Below, one piece after another: positions 11,335 through 23,721 of a DNA stretch of 64,000 nucleotides (positions are counted from its first letter, which is position 1; each line of letters begins with the position of its first letter). The notes beneath the pieces were generated by a model. The model was not told the origin of the DNA and did not search any database. It saw only the letters and a list, made by a program, of their open reading frames with translations. This DNA comes from Chlorokybus atmophyticus (lineage: Eukaryota > Streptophyta > Chlorokybophyceae > Chlorokybales > Chlorokybaceae): the NCBI GenBank assembly GCA_009103225.1, contig RHPI01002836.1, positions 62,001 to 126,000 of the forward strand. The letters run 5' to 3'. The translations under genes were made by a program, and so were the position numbers.

Positions 11335-12130
11335 GCAAAATAAACATAATCACCTTAAATAATGTTCAATTGCTGTAGAGCAAGTTACAAGTCAACAAGC
11401 TCCTTAACTATGTATGCATGTGGACAAGCACATCAGTCATGCAAGTGTGTTCATGTGATTGAAGTTTGCTAAGTAAAGCGAGTTCACATGCTGCAAGCAC
11501 TCACCTAACAGCAAGCGAGTGGATGCCTACAACCGTGGTTGGGGTGGCGCAAGGCACGTAAAGTACCATGTTAGGCAGGGGACGATGCAGCTCGCAGGCA
11601 ACGGGGCGATGGCCATGCAAGAGGTTAACACAATAATGCAAGATAAAGAGAGAGCACCAGGGGCATGGCAACAGCAGGGAAAAAGGTGTTTAGCAAGGAA
11701 TTCGGGCAACAGCTCTTACAAGTTTAACTCTTACACAACGCCGCGTGCATGCACGCGGTTCACCTTTCTGATGGTGACTTTTGGAAGTCTTAAAAAGAAC
11801 GCCGCCGCTTCCGCGCCAGTCCGCTTACTTGCAATCTACTACCGACCAATTTCCTTAGCGTTTGCTTAAGGAAGCTGTTGATGTCGGCCGCCGCCACTAC
11901 TTTTCTTCATATTGACTGACACTTCAGGAGGTGTAGATGGGTCTTGTCACGCGGTTCGGCACTTAGTGAACCGATTTTGACCAATCCTGATGCTGGTGGG
12001 GGCGCACAAGGGGTGCAAGGGAGAAGTGCGTGCCGAAGGTCATTACTGTGACATTACATTACACATTAAGTTCACAGTGTGATAACTTTCACATTCCAGG
12101 TATATGTTTATGTCTGCTTTTATGCATATG
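11335..12130 (-). repeat. 5' non-coding part (leader/LTR) of the gag element, copy 1
   Basis: Reverse-complemented, this stretch matches the sequence upstream of gag copy 2 in pieces: 24,515-24,970, then 23,722-24,005, then a short piece left of 22,204. The match runs through gcgtgcatgcacgc (near 11,743-11,756), where copy 2 carries the TRIM insertion. It also runs through cggcacgcacttctccc (near 12,020), where copy 2 carries the 1.5-kb DNA element. It probably includes the leader and part of the 5' LTR. LTR ends were not found. Confidence 0.5.
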
Positions 12131-13123
12131 ATTACATGCCGTATATAGATGGGCCATACACTCACCATTTGACAGCATCACTACAACCGGAACTTGCCTC
12201 AACAAAGTATGTATCGTAAAGACACGTACATCACAATCTGAAAATAACTATCACATGCATTAAGTTGTGAATTTAATAAGTTGTCAATTGTAGTATATGT
12301 TGCATAGATTTGTAGTATCACTATAGCGAAAGGTTGAAACAAAAAATAAGTGAAACGAAAAATAATTTGCAAAGGTGAGTGTGGGTTGTAATGTACGTGG
12401 CTCTACGGTAGATGTTGCTCAATTTGTGTGGAAGGAGACGCCAACTGTGTTGTCAACTTGTCAGCCTACCTGTGCCCACCCACACGGTGACTCACACCCC
12501 GTTAATGGAATGAGCCGTTGCCAAGTATTATTCCCGTAACGGGTAAGATTGCACAGCCGTACGTGCATCGTACGCTGTGCTGTAGAGCTTCTGCCAGCCA
12601 TTGTGCCACGTCAATGCCAGCTCCATGATCGAGGTGCGAATTTTGAGGCTCGCGGGGGGGGAGCGACAAAAGTGGACCACAAGCTGAACGCCAGCGTACC
12701 AGTTTGCATTAAATTTTTTTCTCGCAGCCAGAACACACTCGACAGTTCTGGCAGGAAGTTCCGACAGCGGAGTTGGATGCCGTGAGTGCCACTCAAACAG
12801 TCTGGCAATCTAATGTGTGACACAAACTGGCCCAATGCAATCTAGCGTGTAAGGGGCACTTTATCTGTAGGCCTGGCCACTACCGGTCATCATGCATCCA
12901 ACCGTTGGGTTTAAAGCGTCCCTCCAGCCTCATCCTGGCAGTGGGGGCGACGTTTCTGCCCCCTTTCATTTTGGCGTGTGCCCAGCTGGAAAATTCCGTG
13001 GCCAGGAAATCAATCTTGTTGTGGATCACTGTTGGGGTAAGAAGTTACCCGAGCTACCTTTTAGCTTGGGCGTGTGGCAACGAAGGTCAGTTTACGGCTG
13101 AGTGTGAGTGAGTGTTTTTGGGC
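12131..13123. other. Intergenic, upstream of carbonic anhydrase
   Basis: No supported gene. 12,130-12,480 is AT-rich. A small imperfect hairpin (GCACAGC..GCTGTGC) lies near 12,550-12,580. The last few hundred bases should hold the carbonic anhydrase promoter and leader, but no clear core motif was recognised. Confidence 0.5.
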
Positions 13124-15513
13124 ATGGCGGCGGCGATGGCTGCAGCGGCGACCGCGGCGGGGTCAGCGGTGTCTTCACCTTCAGTGGCTTCGGTGTTCAG
13201 AGTGCCAGCGCCTTCTCGGAGGAGGAGGGCGGCCGTGACGGTGACAGCTTCCGCTTCCAGTGTCAGCCTCCCCCCAACGACTGAAGCGGCGGAGACAGCC
13301 AGGCCTGCTACTGCTGATTCTGCTTCTTCTGCTTCTCCTGCTGCTTCCTCTCCTGCTGCTTCTTCTCCTTCCCGTGGGCCAATCAAGCTCACCAGGCGGG
13401 CTGCCACGACAGCACTGTTCGCCTCGGCCTTGGCACCGCTGGTCGGCTGCCCATGCTGCGTCACTGGCGGGGGAGTGGCGAAGGCGGATGAATGGGGCTA
13501 CGTTGGGGAGAAGTTCAACTGGGGCGGCATGTGTGCTGCGGGCAACACTCAGTCTCCCATCAACATTGAGCTAGGAAAGACTGCTGCTATGGCGGTACGT
13601 GGTTGTTGCGCATCAGCATCTGCTTTGGCTTCAAGCCAGCGATGAGCTTGGCTGTCACTTGAACATCAACCACACATCAGCGCAGCTGGATAATCGCATC
13701 ACGCATTGGGAGTGATATGCTTGCTAGGTTACATCCACTAAGCCACTTGGGTGTTACAGACGGCGCCATACAACATCAACATCAACTACCGGCCGTCCCC
13801 AGCAAGCGTCCTGAACACAGGACATGGGACAATGCAGGTGGGTTGGTACCCCAATTGCCAGATCATCCATCAAGCCGGTCTGCGCTTCTTGTTTTGATCC
13901 GGGCAATTGACAAGGTTGGTATCTAAAATCATGCTGTCTATCGCAGGTGCAATTCCCTCCTGGAGTGTCTGGTATCCGTCTGGATGGACGCGAGTTGGAG
14001 CTCCTACAATACCATTTCCATGCATATAGTGAGCACACAATCAATGGCGTCCACAGCCCCATGGAGTCCCACCTTGTGCATAGTAAGTGCCTGCGTTGTG
14101 TCAGTGCATGAGAATACACCTTTTCACGCCGATGCAAGCATTCGCCTACACAGTCAGTGATAGGGCCGCCCGTTACCAGTAGTACATGCCAAAGGGGATT
14201 GATCTAGTGTTAGGTGCCTTGCGCTGCTGATTCCAGCATGTTGCTTACACACTCAACATGTATGGCACACGCGTTGTGGTGCCAGCGGTTCGACTTGCAC
14301 ACACATATGGGTCGATAGCAGCTGTGTGTGCAGATGGATGCAAGTACAGGCATAGGTTGTGGTGTACTTGGAAGTGCAATGGTGTCACCACCACCATTCG
14401 AACTTGTCTGCACACCTGTAATCGACAGTTACGCTAGGCATGTATGCTCCTTACTGATCGCTCGTGCTGTCTTTCCAGGAGACGTTGCAACTGGCCAACT
14501 CGTGGTGCTTGGGTACGTGTGACTTGCCGCGCCACATCTTGCTGCTGCCTAACCAGCGAATGCAGACAGTGCTTAACCAGCTGCAAATGCAGGACTTTGA
14601 TGGAGAGTCACAGTGAAGCCGTTAAAAATAGTGCCATTTGCTATGGTCTGAAGTTCTCACCCACGACTGCCAAGGAGGAGCGGTAAGCATCACAAATTTG
14701 GCATTATGGAGTGTATGTGTTTGTGTTCTGACCTGTCTGTGTTTGTATCTACGCACAGCAAGCTTCCCCTGGAGTGCGAACCAAGGGGCTGCTATGCTCC
14801 CAGAATAAACCCCATGGACTTGCTTCCTCGCCCAAATGCTGACGTAGGTGGCTTTGCTGTGTTGCTTAGTTGTCTGCTCCATATGCTTGCCATGTGGTAT
14901 GCACAAAGCGTTCGTGATTGAAGCTGACCCTGGGGTGTGTGACAGGGTGTTCGTCCTTACATTACATATGCCGGCTCACTCACCACGCCACCATGCTCAG
15001 AAGAAGTGCTCTGGATCGTGTTCAGTAAGTGCAACTAGACCACATGCTTAGACATGCGCATCCTGTTCTGCCTGCACTGCATGGGTGGCCGGCCTGCTTG
15101 CTGCGTTCAGCGATGCTAGCTCCACAATAAAGCATCTGCTGCATGTCTGCATCGGTTGTGCATCAGTTGACCTGACAAGTGCGTGCTCTGCAGCTGATCC
15201 ACTCCGGGTACCTGGAGAGCAAGTGGTGGACTTCATGAAGTATGTCGGGGAGGGAAGGACATTTGCTTTCAACTCGGTATGTATATCATGTTGTCGCAAC
15301 CCTCGAGCACTGGTTCGTACGCACCACATTGGTTGGCATGAGCTGGGGGTCTGTCCTTGCACTTTTATTGCAGAATTCAGCTGCATGTGCAATATACTTT
15401 GTAGTTCTATAGTGGTGCCTGTAGCATGTGTCCTCACCTGATTGTGCTTGCCTGCTCTGCAGAGGCCTGTTCAACCACCAAATGGCAGGAAAATGCAGTA
15501 TGGCATGATTTGA
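13124..15513 (+). CDS. Alpha-type carbonic anhydrase, predicted thylakoid lumen
   Basis: It interconverts CO2 and bicarbonate with a zinc ion. Exons by eye: 13124-13594, 13760-13837, 13947-14082, 14479-14512, about 14566-14682, 14759-14843, 14946-15024, 15194-15276, 15463-15513, giving about 377 residues. The N-terminus is an Ala/Ser-rich plastid transit region, then twin arginines ([11 protein letters not shown]), a hydrophobic stretch and a VAKA cleavage-like site before DEWGY: bipartite Tat-type lumen targeting. Core motifs are [10 protein letters not shown], the LNTGH shuttle histidine, zinc ligands in YHFHAYSEH and ESHLVH, the glutamate in SEHT, and [14 protein letters not shown]. The catalytic set looks complete. 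Exon 5 is the weak point: either of two acceptors (14566, or at about 14556) keeps the frame, but its protein text does not look like the family, so a frameshift or misread is possible. The family match suggests a CAH3-like role. Possible TGTAA polyadenylation signals lie at 15942 and 15950. Confidence 0.9.
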
Positions 15514-16878
<1,365 letters not shown>

Positions 16879-17702
16879 ATGCAAACAAGGTCGTCTTCTC
16901 GCCGTCGCGACACCGCCAGCGCCCACCCCGAAGTCCTGGACAACCGTAACTTTCTGGGTCTCATCGTTAACAAGTTATGTCCGCGGGCCTTGGCATCCTT
17001 CCGCTGCGTGAACACAACATGGACTGAGGCAGCTCACTGATGAGGTGGAGGAAAGATACTACGACACAGCGTGGCCCACATACACGGCATGTGGTATCAA
17101 GGATGTCGTGCGCGGGTGTTACAGGATGTTGGCTCATGCTAGTGAAGACGCATATGTGGCCCTTTTTTTTTTTTTTTACTTTTTTTTTTGTCCTTTCTTC
17201 AAGTGTCAAAGAGGCTGAGAGGAATGAGAAGAGTTTCATGAAGGGGTTCGGGAACAAAGGACGCAATGTGGTCCCGCACATGCACCCGAAAGGCGTGAAG
17301 AGGCTCAAATTGACAAACACAGACTGGTCCGGTGTGGGTTCCATGGTGAGGTGGAGAAGAGTGCGAGACCGGAGGTGTTTATTGTGTGCAAACATGACCT
17401 CAAACTCGCTCGAGTCCAGCTGAGAAGCCAACCCACTTACGTGATGGGCTTCACTGAAAACACTGCAGTGATATCATGGAGCATCCCCGCCACATGTTGT
17501 CCCAAAGAGAGACCGGACAGAATGTACGGGTGCAGAAATTTCTCTGCGTGGTTCGACGTGAAAAAACAAAGTCATGAAGTACGGGAGGTTCAGGCAGCAC
17601 ATCTCCAAGTATGCTATTCCCCCTCCAACCGTGCATAATATGACGGATGCTGTCAAGGAGTACTGCGAAGGTGATGATGTTGGGTTGATGAGGGAGGCGT
17701 AG
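16879..17702 (+). pseudogene. F-box-like gene, tandem copy A (broken)
   Basis: The start codon opens MQTRSSSRRRD, then an F-box-like helix set: VLDNRNFLGLIVNKLCPRAL then SFRCVNTTWTEAAH, where a shift leads to a stop. F-boxes bind Skp1 and recruit targets to SCF ubiquitin ligases. That assignment rests only on the LP..L..I/V..L.....L...R.V...W pattern. Copy B keeps the frame here (WRQLANEVEERYYDTAW). Beyond the shift the same protein continues in other frames: DVVRGCYRMLAHA, FMKGFGNKGRNVVPH, FIVCKHDLKLARVQL and VKEYCEGDD, ending in a stop at 17,702. An insertion of T bases (about 17,163-17,190) breaks it again. Unit length to copy B is about 1.69 kb. Confidence 0.6.
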
Positions 17703-18574
17703 CGTGTTTCTCGCAAGTAAGCACGTGTACTACACGTCGTGTAGTATGTGCAACAATAACACATGTAGGTTATGCATACTCCTCCTTCATAGATCCGCTC
17801 TTTGTTCTATGCTGATTGATGTCATTGATAATAAGCATAGTTGTGTTGTGTGCGCGTATCTGGAGTGCATGCGCAGGACCACGCTCAGGGGTGTGGGTGG
17901 GCGTGCGTGCATACGTGCATGCGCGCTTGCAGATGTGTGTGCATCTGCATGGTTGCATGTTTATTGCACAGCACTTGCAAGACTGTTCACTGATGTAGGA
18001 TTTGAGCAAAGCACTTGAGCAAGGTTTCTGGGTCTATTCTGCATTATTCTGCTTTTGTTGGCAACACAGAGAAGGGCACAGACACGCAGACACTCACTAG
18101 CACTTGACCATGCACGCACGCACGCAATCACACACGCGCGCATGCACGTGCGCGTGCACACACACGCATAATGCGTGTGTTCATCCTCGGTTGCGCTCTG
18201 CATGGCTGCCATGCAGTCGCTAGCTTGCTCATATGTTTAGCGTGACAATCAACCCTCAGACATGGCCTGCGAGCTTGGCGTGTCAGCAGTTCCCTCACTG
18301 CAGGTGAAGGTGTTCGCACCCTGCTGTGCCCACACTTGCTGGCCTGCTTGATATCAGAGCGTTCAATAGACGCCCACATGCACGCACATATTTAAGCACA
18401 TACGCGCGCGCACAATCAGACACGCTTCTGGATGCACCTGTACTCCCATGCCATGCCAGAACACGCACAAGGATCTCGTGCACATGCAACAACGCATGCG
18501 CACGCACGCACGCGCACGCACGCACGCACGCACACCTTCTCTGACATGCTTTCTTACACACCTCCTCTTCAGCC

Positions 18575-19366
18575 ATGCAAACAAGGTCTCACGCCGCCAA
18601 CACGCACGCTCACCTCCTCGACAACCCTCATTTCTTGGCTCTCATCGTCGCCAAGTTGTGTCCGCGTGGCTTGGGGTCCTTCCGCTGCGTAAACACAACA
18701 TGGAGGCAACTCGCTAATGAGGTGGAGGAGAGGTATTATGACACAGCGTGGGCTTCTGATAAAGAGAGTTTTGTGTAAAGATGTTGTGCGCGGGTGCTAT
18801 CAGATGTTGGCTCACGCCCACGATGGTGCGTACGTGGCCTTTTGCGTGGTGAGAAAGGGGGAAGAGATTAGTCTTGTATCCAAGCTGAAGGTGGAGGCTC
18901 AGATGAATCAAGGAAGGAAGAGTTTCAAGTAATTTGTCAAGGCATTCGGGACAAAAGGTTGCCATGTGGTCCCACACGTGCCACCCAAAGGTGTGAAGAG
19001 CCTCAAGTTGGATGTCGATTCCATCAACGAGGTGGCGAAGAGTGTGAGACCGGAGCTGTTCATCGTGTGTTAATGTAATCACAAACTCGCTCGAGTCCAA
19101 CTAAGAACCTCTTCCACCTTTGTGTTGGGCACCGATGACTCGTCCAACTTCATCGTGGCGCATCCTCGCCACGTGTTGCTCTGAGAAATGAGGTGGACAA
19201 CAGGCACAGGTGCTGCCGCCTCACGGCGTGCTTCGATGTGGAGGAGACAGTGCTCAAGTTTGCGAGGTTGGAACAGAGCGGCGGATGGCGCATACATGAC
19301 ATGAAGCACACAGCCGGGAAGGAGTACTGCGAAGGTGGGCATGTTGGGTCGACAAGCAAGGCGTGA
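18575..19366 (+). pseudogene. F-box-like gene, tandem copy B (broken)
   Basis: It is homologous to copy A over the whole length. It starts MQTRSHAANTHAHLLDNPHF and has an uninterrupted F-box-like segment (FLALIVAKLCPRGLGSFRC, VNTTWRQLANEVEERYYD), then stops at ASDKESFV. The downstream text continues in another frame: KDVVRGCYQMLAHAHDGAYVAF then CVVRKGEEISLVSKLKVEA, then FGTKGCHVVPH and PELFIVC followed by a stop. The disabling changes differ from those in copy A. The flanks are shared too: ttcagccATGCAAACAAGG before both, and a gtgttcactgatgta block about 1.1 kb after both. So the duplicated unit runs on to about 20,300. An intact parent gene may exist elsewhere. Confidence 0.6.
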
Positions 19367-20334
19367 CATGTTTCTTGGCACGAAAGAACTTGTGTAGTGT
19401 CTGTGTAGACATCTGTAGGCTGTGCTGATTTCGCCATGTGGCTGCTCTCTGCTAGGTGTTGATCAACGTTACTCATGTTCAGCACATTCGGTTTGTGAGT
19501 GCGAGCTTGGGTGCATGCGCGTGTGCGCGCAGTTGCGCTTGTGTCCCTCTGTGTGCTTGTGGGCGTGAACGTGTGTGCATGTGTGCGCAGAGAAAGTAGT
19601 TGCATGTTGAACGCACAGCAAGTACATTGAAAGTCTGTTCAGCGAAAAGTGTTCACTGATGTAAGATTATTTGGGCAAGGCAAGATACTTATTGCTGTTC
19701 GGTACAGCATTCTTATTGAGGACAAGCGCACAGACACGCAGGCACTCACTACCACAACACGTTCACACGTACACAACACGCATACACACAACCCGTATTT
19801 GTATCCTTGGTCACGTCCTTGGCATGGCTGCAGCCAAGCTGTTGCCATTGCCGCTTGGACATGTCAGGTATAATAGCAAAGCCTTCAGCCATGGTCTGCG
19901 CTTGGCGTGTCAGGCCTTGCAGGTGAAGGTGTCTGCACCCTGCTTGCTGGCCTGCCTGCATAAGGTGAGAGCGTACATAAGACATACACGTACGAGCATA
20001 CACCCACGAACGCATACACATGCACATGGGCACGCATATAAGCACATGCGCGCAAGCGCGCGGACGCACACACACATATGCCCACGTGGAGACACGAGTA
20101 GCAACTTGGGAAAATGCACAGGTGACCACGTGCAGGCATGCACGCACGCACGCTGCAGGTGTACACAGGTGTACTGTCGACCTGCATGTGCTCAGATGCA
20201 CTTACCGGCACGGCTCGCAGACACAGATGGGCTCCTGACTGCAGGTTTAGTTCAGACAAGGATTCAGTAAGTGTTCAACGCGCACATCGAAACATGTGTT
20301 GCACATTGCCAACATGCGTGAAATGATATCACCA

Positions 20335-20830
20335 TCAGAATGAAGGTCCCTCACCTGGCTGAGGTGAACCAGCGGCTTGACCTTTGGTTCTGGTCTTCAT
20401 CTCCTCTTCCATGCTGGCCTTCATGCACTCGATCTCCGCCTCCATCCTCCTCCTGCAAGTCTGATGCCACAACAACAACATGTTGGGATGCAGGTCTGTC
20501 AAGAGCAGTAGTGCAATCAACATATATACATTTACGCACCTTCTCTTCGAGTATTGCTTCTTCCAGCTGCGAGAGTTTTGACCGCAGCACCGATGTCGTG
20601 CAGCTCGCCATGGATGTCCTCGTACGCAGCGTCGATGTGGTGCCACTCGTCTGCAATATTTATCCAACGGATGAAGATTAGGACATCTAAAAGTGTGTGA
20701 GATGTTATTATGGAACCTACCTTGCGTGATGAGCCTGATACTGTTGACTCCTCGTCTGCGCCGTACTCGGCCCAGAAGCGGTCTGCCAACGCCTGCTCTC
20801 TGTTTACTCTCTGTGTGGTGGAGGAGCATC
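20335..20830 (-). CDS. Possible coiled-coil protein, partial
   Basis: Three exon-like pieces can be seen on the minus strand. The first reads EQALADRFWAEYGADEEST (about 20,810-20,720) and ends at a good GT donor. The second carries SKLSQLEEAILEEK and ends at GTGCGT near 20,538. The third reads RRMEAEIECMKASMEEEMK and ends at a stop at 20,335, or in the alternative phase at 20,351. Heptad-like Leu/Glu/Lys spacing suggests a short coiled coil. The phases do not join perfectly, so either a splice site was misjudged or this is a decayed gene. No family was recognised. Upstream exons were not found. Confidence 0.3.
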
Positions 20831-20939
20831 AGTGTCAATATATGTGTGTGCGTGCTTGCGTGCGCGCGCGCGTGTGTGCGCATGCCTTAGTGCGCACATG
20901 CGAGTGTCTGAGTGTGCGAGGTTGTGATTCACAGAGACT

Positions 20940-22203
20940 CTGAGCAACTCGCTGATCAATTAAAGTCTTTTTGATCAATCAAGTTAGCAATCCGTTCATG
21001 TAGTCAGGACTAGCAGACTACTACTACATGTGCAGATCAGCAGGAACACACGTACATCAGTGACTGCTTCTACATTAGTGACTGCTTCAGTCAATCAAGC
21101 AGTCGATCAACCAACTTTTCACCTCAGTCCAGGCGCGTGCCAGCTGTGCTTGATAAAGATTGTACGCCATTTGAGCTACAGTACTCGAATGAAGATGGGG
21201 GTGTGAAGTGTGGAAGCTATGTGGATCTGTGTCTAGAATAGTGCACTGACTGGTTGGCGCTCATCCACAGGCGTCGCAGCATACCAGGCCATGCCGCACG
21301 GCCTGTGGCCTGGTCCGGCCGCAGGCCAGCTTTCAGTATATATAGAGGCTTACCCCTGGGCTGGCCTGATCTGGTCTGGTCTGGTCTAGTCTGGCCCTGG
21401 ACTGGACTGGTCTAAATGCGCAATATAAATGTACGTACTTTTGCCCTGACATCACGTGTTGACTGCAGTGCGCTGCGTCTGTGACGCGCGTTGCGAAGCA
21501 TGCTCGATCATGCGGACGCTCAGCTGCGGAATAGTCGCCCGCGTCCGGGCGACCGCTGACGGGCAGTGAGGGTTCTACATCGTCTCAGAGTCTACAAGCC
21601 TTCTTCATTGAGCACATAACAATTCTGCACACCGCTGTTATATAACTATAGAATTTGCATCGTGCATCAGCAGGGATGCCGGCTCGTTGTAACGATGTGA
21701 GACGAGGGATGTCGTGACAGTGTGTTATGTGAACAGGATGGAGGCTGAAAGGTAGTTATACAACATTATCCGTACACCAACTATAACTACCACTATCACT
21801 ACACATGTCACTATTGGTGCCCCTATTCCTAGCCTAATCTCATTCCTTATTGAATGACTATCACTACAATTATCACTATCAATACTATAATAACCACAAT
21901 TGTCATTACTGTAATCATCTCTAACCCTATCCTTACCAGTACCATCATTAAAGCTATCACTATCACTACTACTACGAAAGTCACTACTGCTATCCCTAGC
22001 CCTAGCTCTACCACATAATGACACAATATTATACCTTTGATATCACGACACTTACACATGTCATTATTGCAATTAATATCTTTAGCCATTTTTCTACCAA
22101 TACTAATACTATGGTTATACAAATGTTCAGATATATACTTAAGGAAATATTTCGTTCATACACTCATATCATGGTGATAACCCTCCGCACGCACTTCCCT
22201 TTC
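20940..22203. other. Gene-free low-complexity region
   Basis: No gene supported. 21,356-21,412 is a CTGG(T/A)-type minisatellite, preceded by a TATA-like tatatatagagg (about 21,337). 21,745-22,020 is a degenerate ACTATC/ACTACT-rich stretch. The piece just left of 22,204 (ccgcacgcacttccct) matches the leader of the gag element, interrupted here by the next feature. Confidence 0.5.
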
Positions 22204-22912
22204 CGTCGCAAAATGTTTCCCCTGCCGGCCGACCAAATATTGGCAACGGCCGTGCACCTGATGATACTCATTTAGATTGTTGACCTTTAGTCTACCGGCG
22301 ATCTCGATACAGGGACCGGCGCATAACGGCCGTCACCATTAGTTGGCGGTCGTCTGCATAAAGGGATTGACCCTAATTAATAAGTACCTGTCAGGTACTC
22401 AACAGTTAAGCAAAGGGAAGCTGACCTAATTAACATGTAACTGACCGGTACCTATCAGTTAGGTACCGGCGACTGTACGCTAACTGAGCGAAATTGTCAG
22501 GTACCTTAAAGTATCTACCGTTAATGATGTTTACTTTTAAAGGTACATGCTGGTACCGCTCAGTCATGATTAGGTGTCACACGTAATTGTCGTCATCAGC
22601 TGTGCAAGAATGCGTGACAAATAATAAAAAACCAAAAAATAATCCAATTACAATGTAATATACCGAGCTACTACTACTGCTGCTAGTACACCTAGACTAC
22701 CACTACTGCTACTACTACCTTAGGTACTACTGCAAGTACTACCCTTGTACTGGGCTGCGGCTCCTGCACCGCCCGCTTCAGCTCCGCCGCCGTTGCCTGG
22801 TCTGGCCTAGCCTGGTCTGGCCTGGCCGCCCTAAGGCAAGGAGGGTGGTTAGCTGGCATGCGGTGTTGCACGTAGTACAACGTCAGACAGCAACCAAGCT
22901 CACCTACTGTTA

Positions 22913-22944
<32 letters not shown>

Positions 22945-22977
22945 TCACAACTCTCTGTTCGACTTGAAGCCATTGAC

Positions 22978-23014
22978 CGTTTGAATAACTTGGGCAGCCC
23001 AAGTTATTCAAACG
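22978..23014. repeat. Perfect palindrome, 18-bp arms
   Basis: The arms CGTTTGAATAACTTGGGC and its exact complement flank a single A. It lies at the centre of the left 1.5-kb element. Confidence 0.95.
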
Positions 23015-23098
23015 CGTTTTCGAAACGTGACTCACGTTTCGAGTTGGACTCGCAACGGCATTATCGTATTATTATAATGGTACGAAAGTACCATTGTT

Positions 23099-23144
23099 GC
23101 AATGGCACTATCGTACCATCAGTATGGTACGATAGTGCCATTGC
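23099..23144. repeat. Perfect inverted repeat, 21-bp arms, 4-nt loop
   Basis: The left arm begins GCAATGGCACTATCG and the right arm is its exact complement, with loop cagt. The right copy of the element has a comparable but different hairpin of ATGGTAC-type sequence (about 27,110-27,205). Confidence 0.95.
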
Positions 23145-23721
23145 GACGATGGCACTGTTCGTACTATTGACATAATACGGCGGCGGCATTGTACCAGCGT
23201 TCAACTTGCTGGCCGATACCACCGTCCCGACTTGCCGACCTTTGGGGACCAGCGGTCACTTGCTTATCATACTTGACACACAATAAGTAGGTCGCCGCCG
23301 CGTCAAGTGTACGACCGGCGATCGGCCGTCACTTAATAAATGCGGTAAGGTCACTTGATAGGGACTAACGGTGACTGGCTTGCCAAAGTAGGCAGGCCGT
23401 CGCGCATACCTTTTTACGGTTAGGGTACGACCGTCGGTCGGCCGTCACTGTATGTGACCAAAACGTGACTTATCTGCTATGCAGATAGGCCGCCATCGCG
23501 CAAATGAGACGACCGACAATCGGCCGTCATCTTAAAGTGCGGTGTTGCCGTCACAGGCAGGCCGCCGTCGATTGTATCAATCGGTCGACCACTTGCCGTC
23601 GGTATATGTTGCTTGATTGTAACGGCCGACCTAAAAAGTCCCTTTATGGACCAATCCGTTACGTCAGGTAGGGTCAGGCACCCGTCAGTCCCTTGTCAGT
23701 CACCGTGTAAAATTTGCGACG

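Larger units (their letters stand above)
22204..23721. mobile_element. 1.5-kb palindrome-rich DNA element, left copy
   Basis: The ends are inverted: CGTCGCAAA at 22,204 and TTTGCGACG ending at 23,721. The whole unit is homologous, reverse-complemented, to 26,616-28,149, sharing tgtttcccctgccggccga, ggcaacggccgtgcacctga, a ggtacc-rich block, a CTA/TAG trinucleotide run and a CCG run in the same order. The centre holds perfect palindromes (22,978-23,014 and 23,099-23,144). Repeated CGGCCGTCA-type motifs fill the right half. There is no coding sequence. It interrupts the leader of gag copy 2, because gag copy 1 has the uninterrupted sequence. Target duplication unclear (left tttc, right tcgc). 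Family unknown; a foldback-like or Mutator-like non-autonomous element are options. Confidence 0.65.

Noticed and set aside
18100-18560. Open frames rich in His, Ala, Arg, Thr and Cys in both strands (also 17,770-18,020, 19,640-20,260 and 33,270-33,560)
   Set aside because: They are translations of cacg/gcgc/tgtg simple-sequence tracts in introns and spacers.
21150-21230. Possible tRNA on the minus strand (box-A-like TAGCTCAAATGG)
   Set aside because: No box B at the right distance and no cloverleaf pairing.
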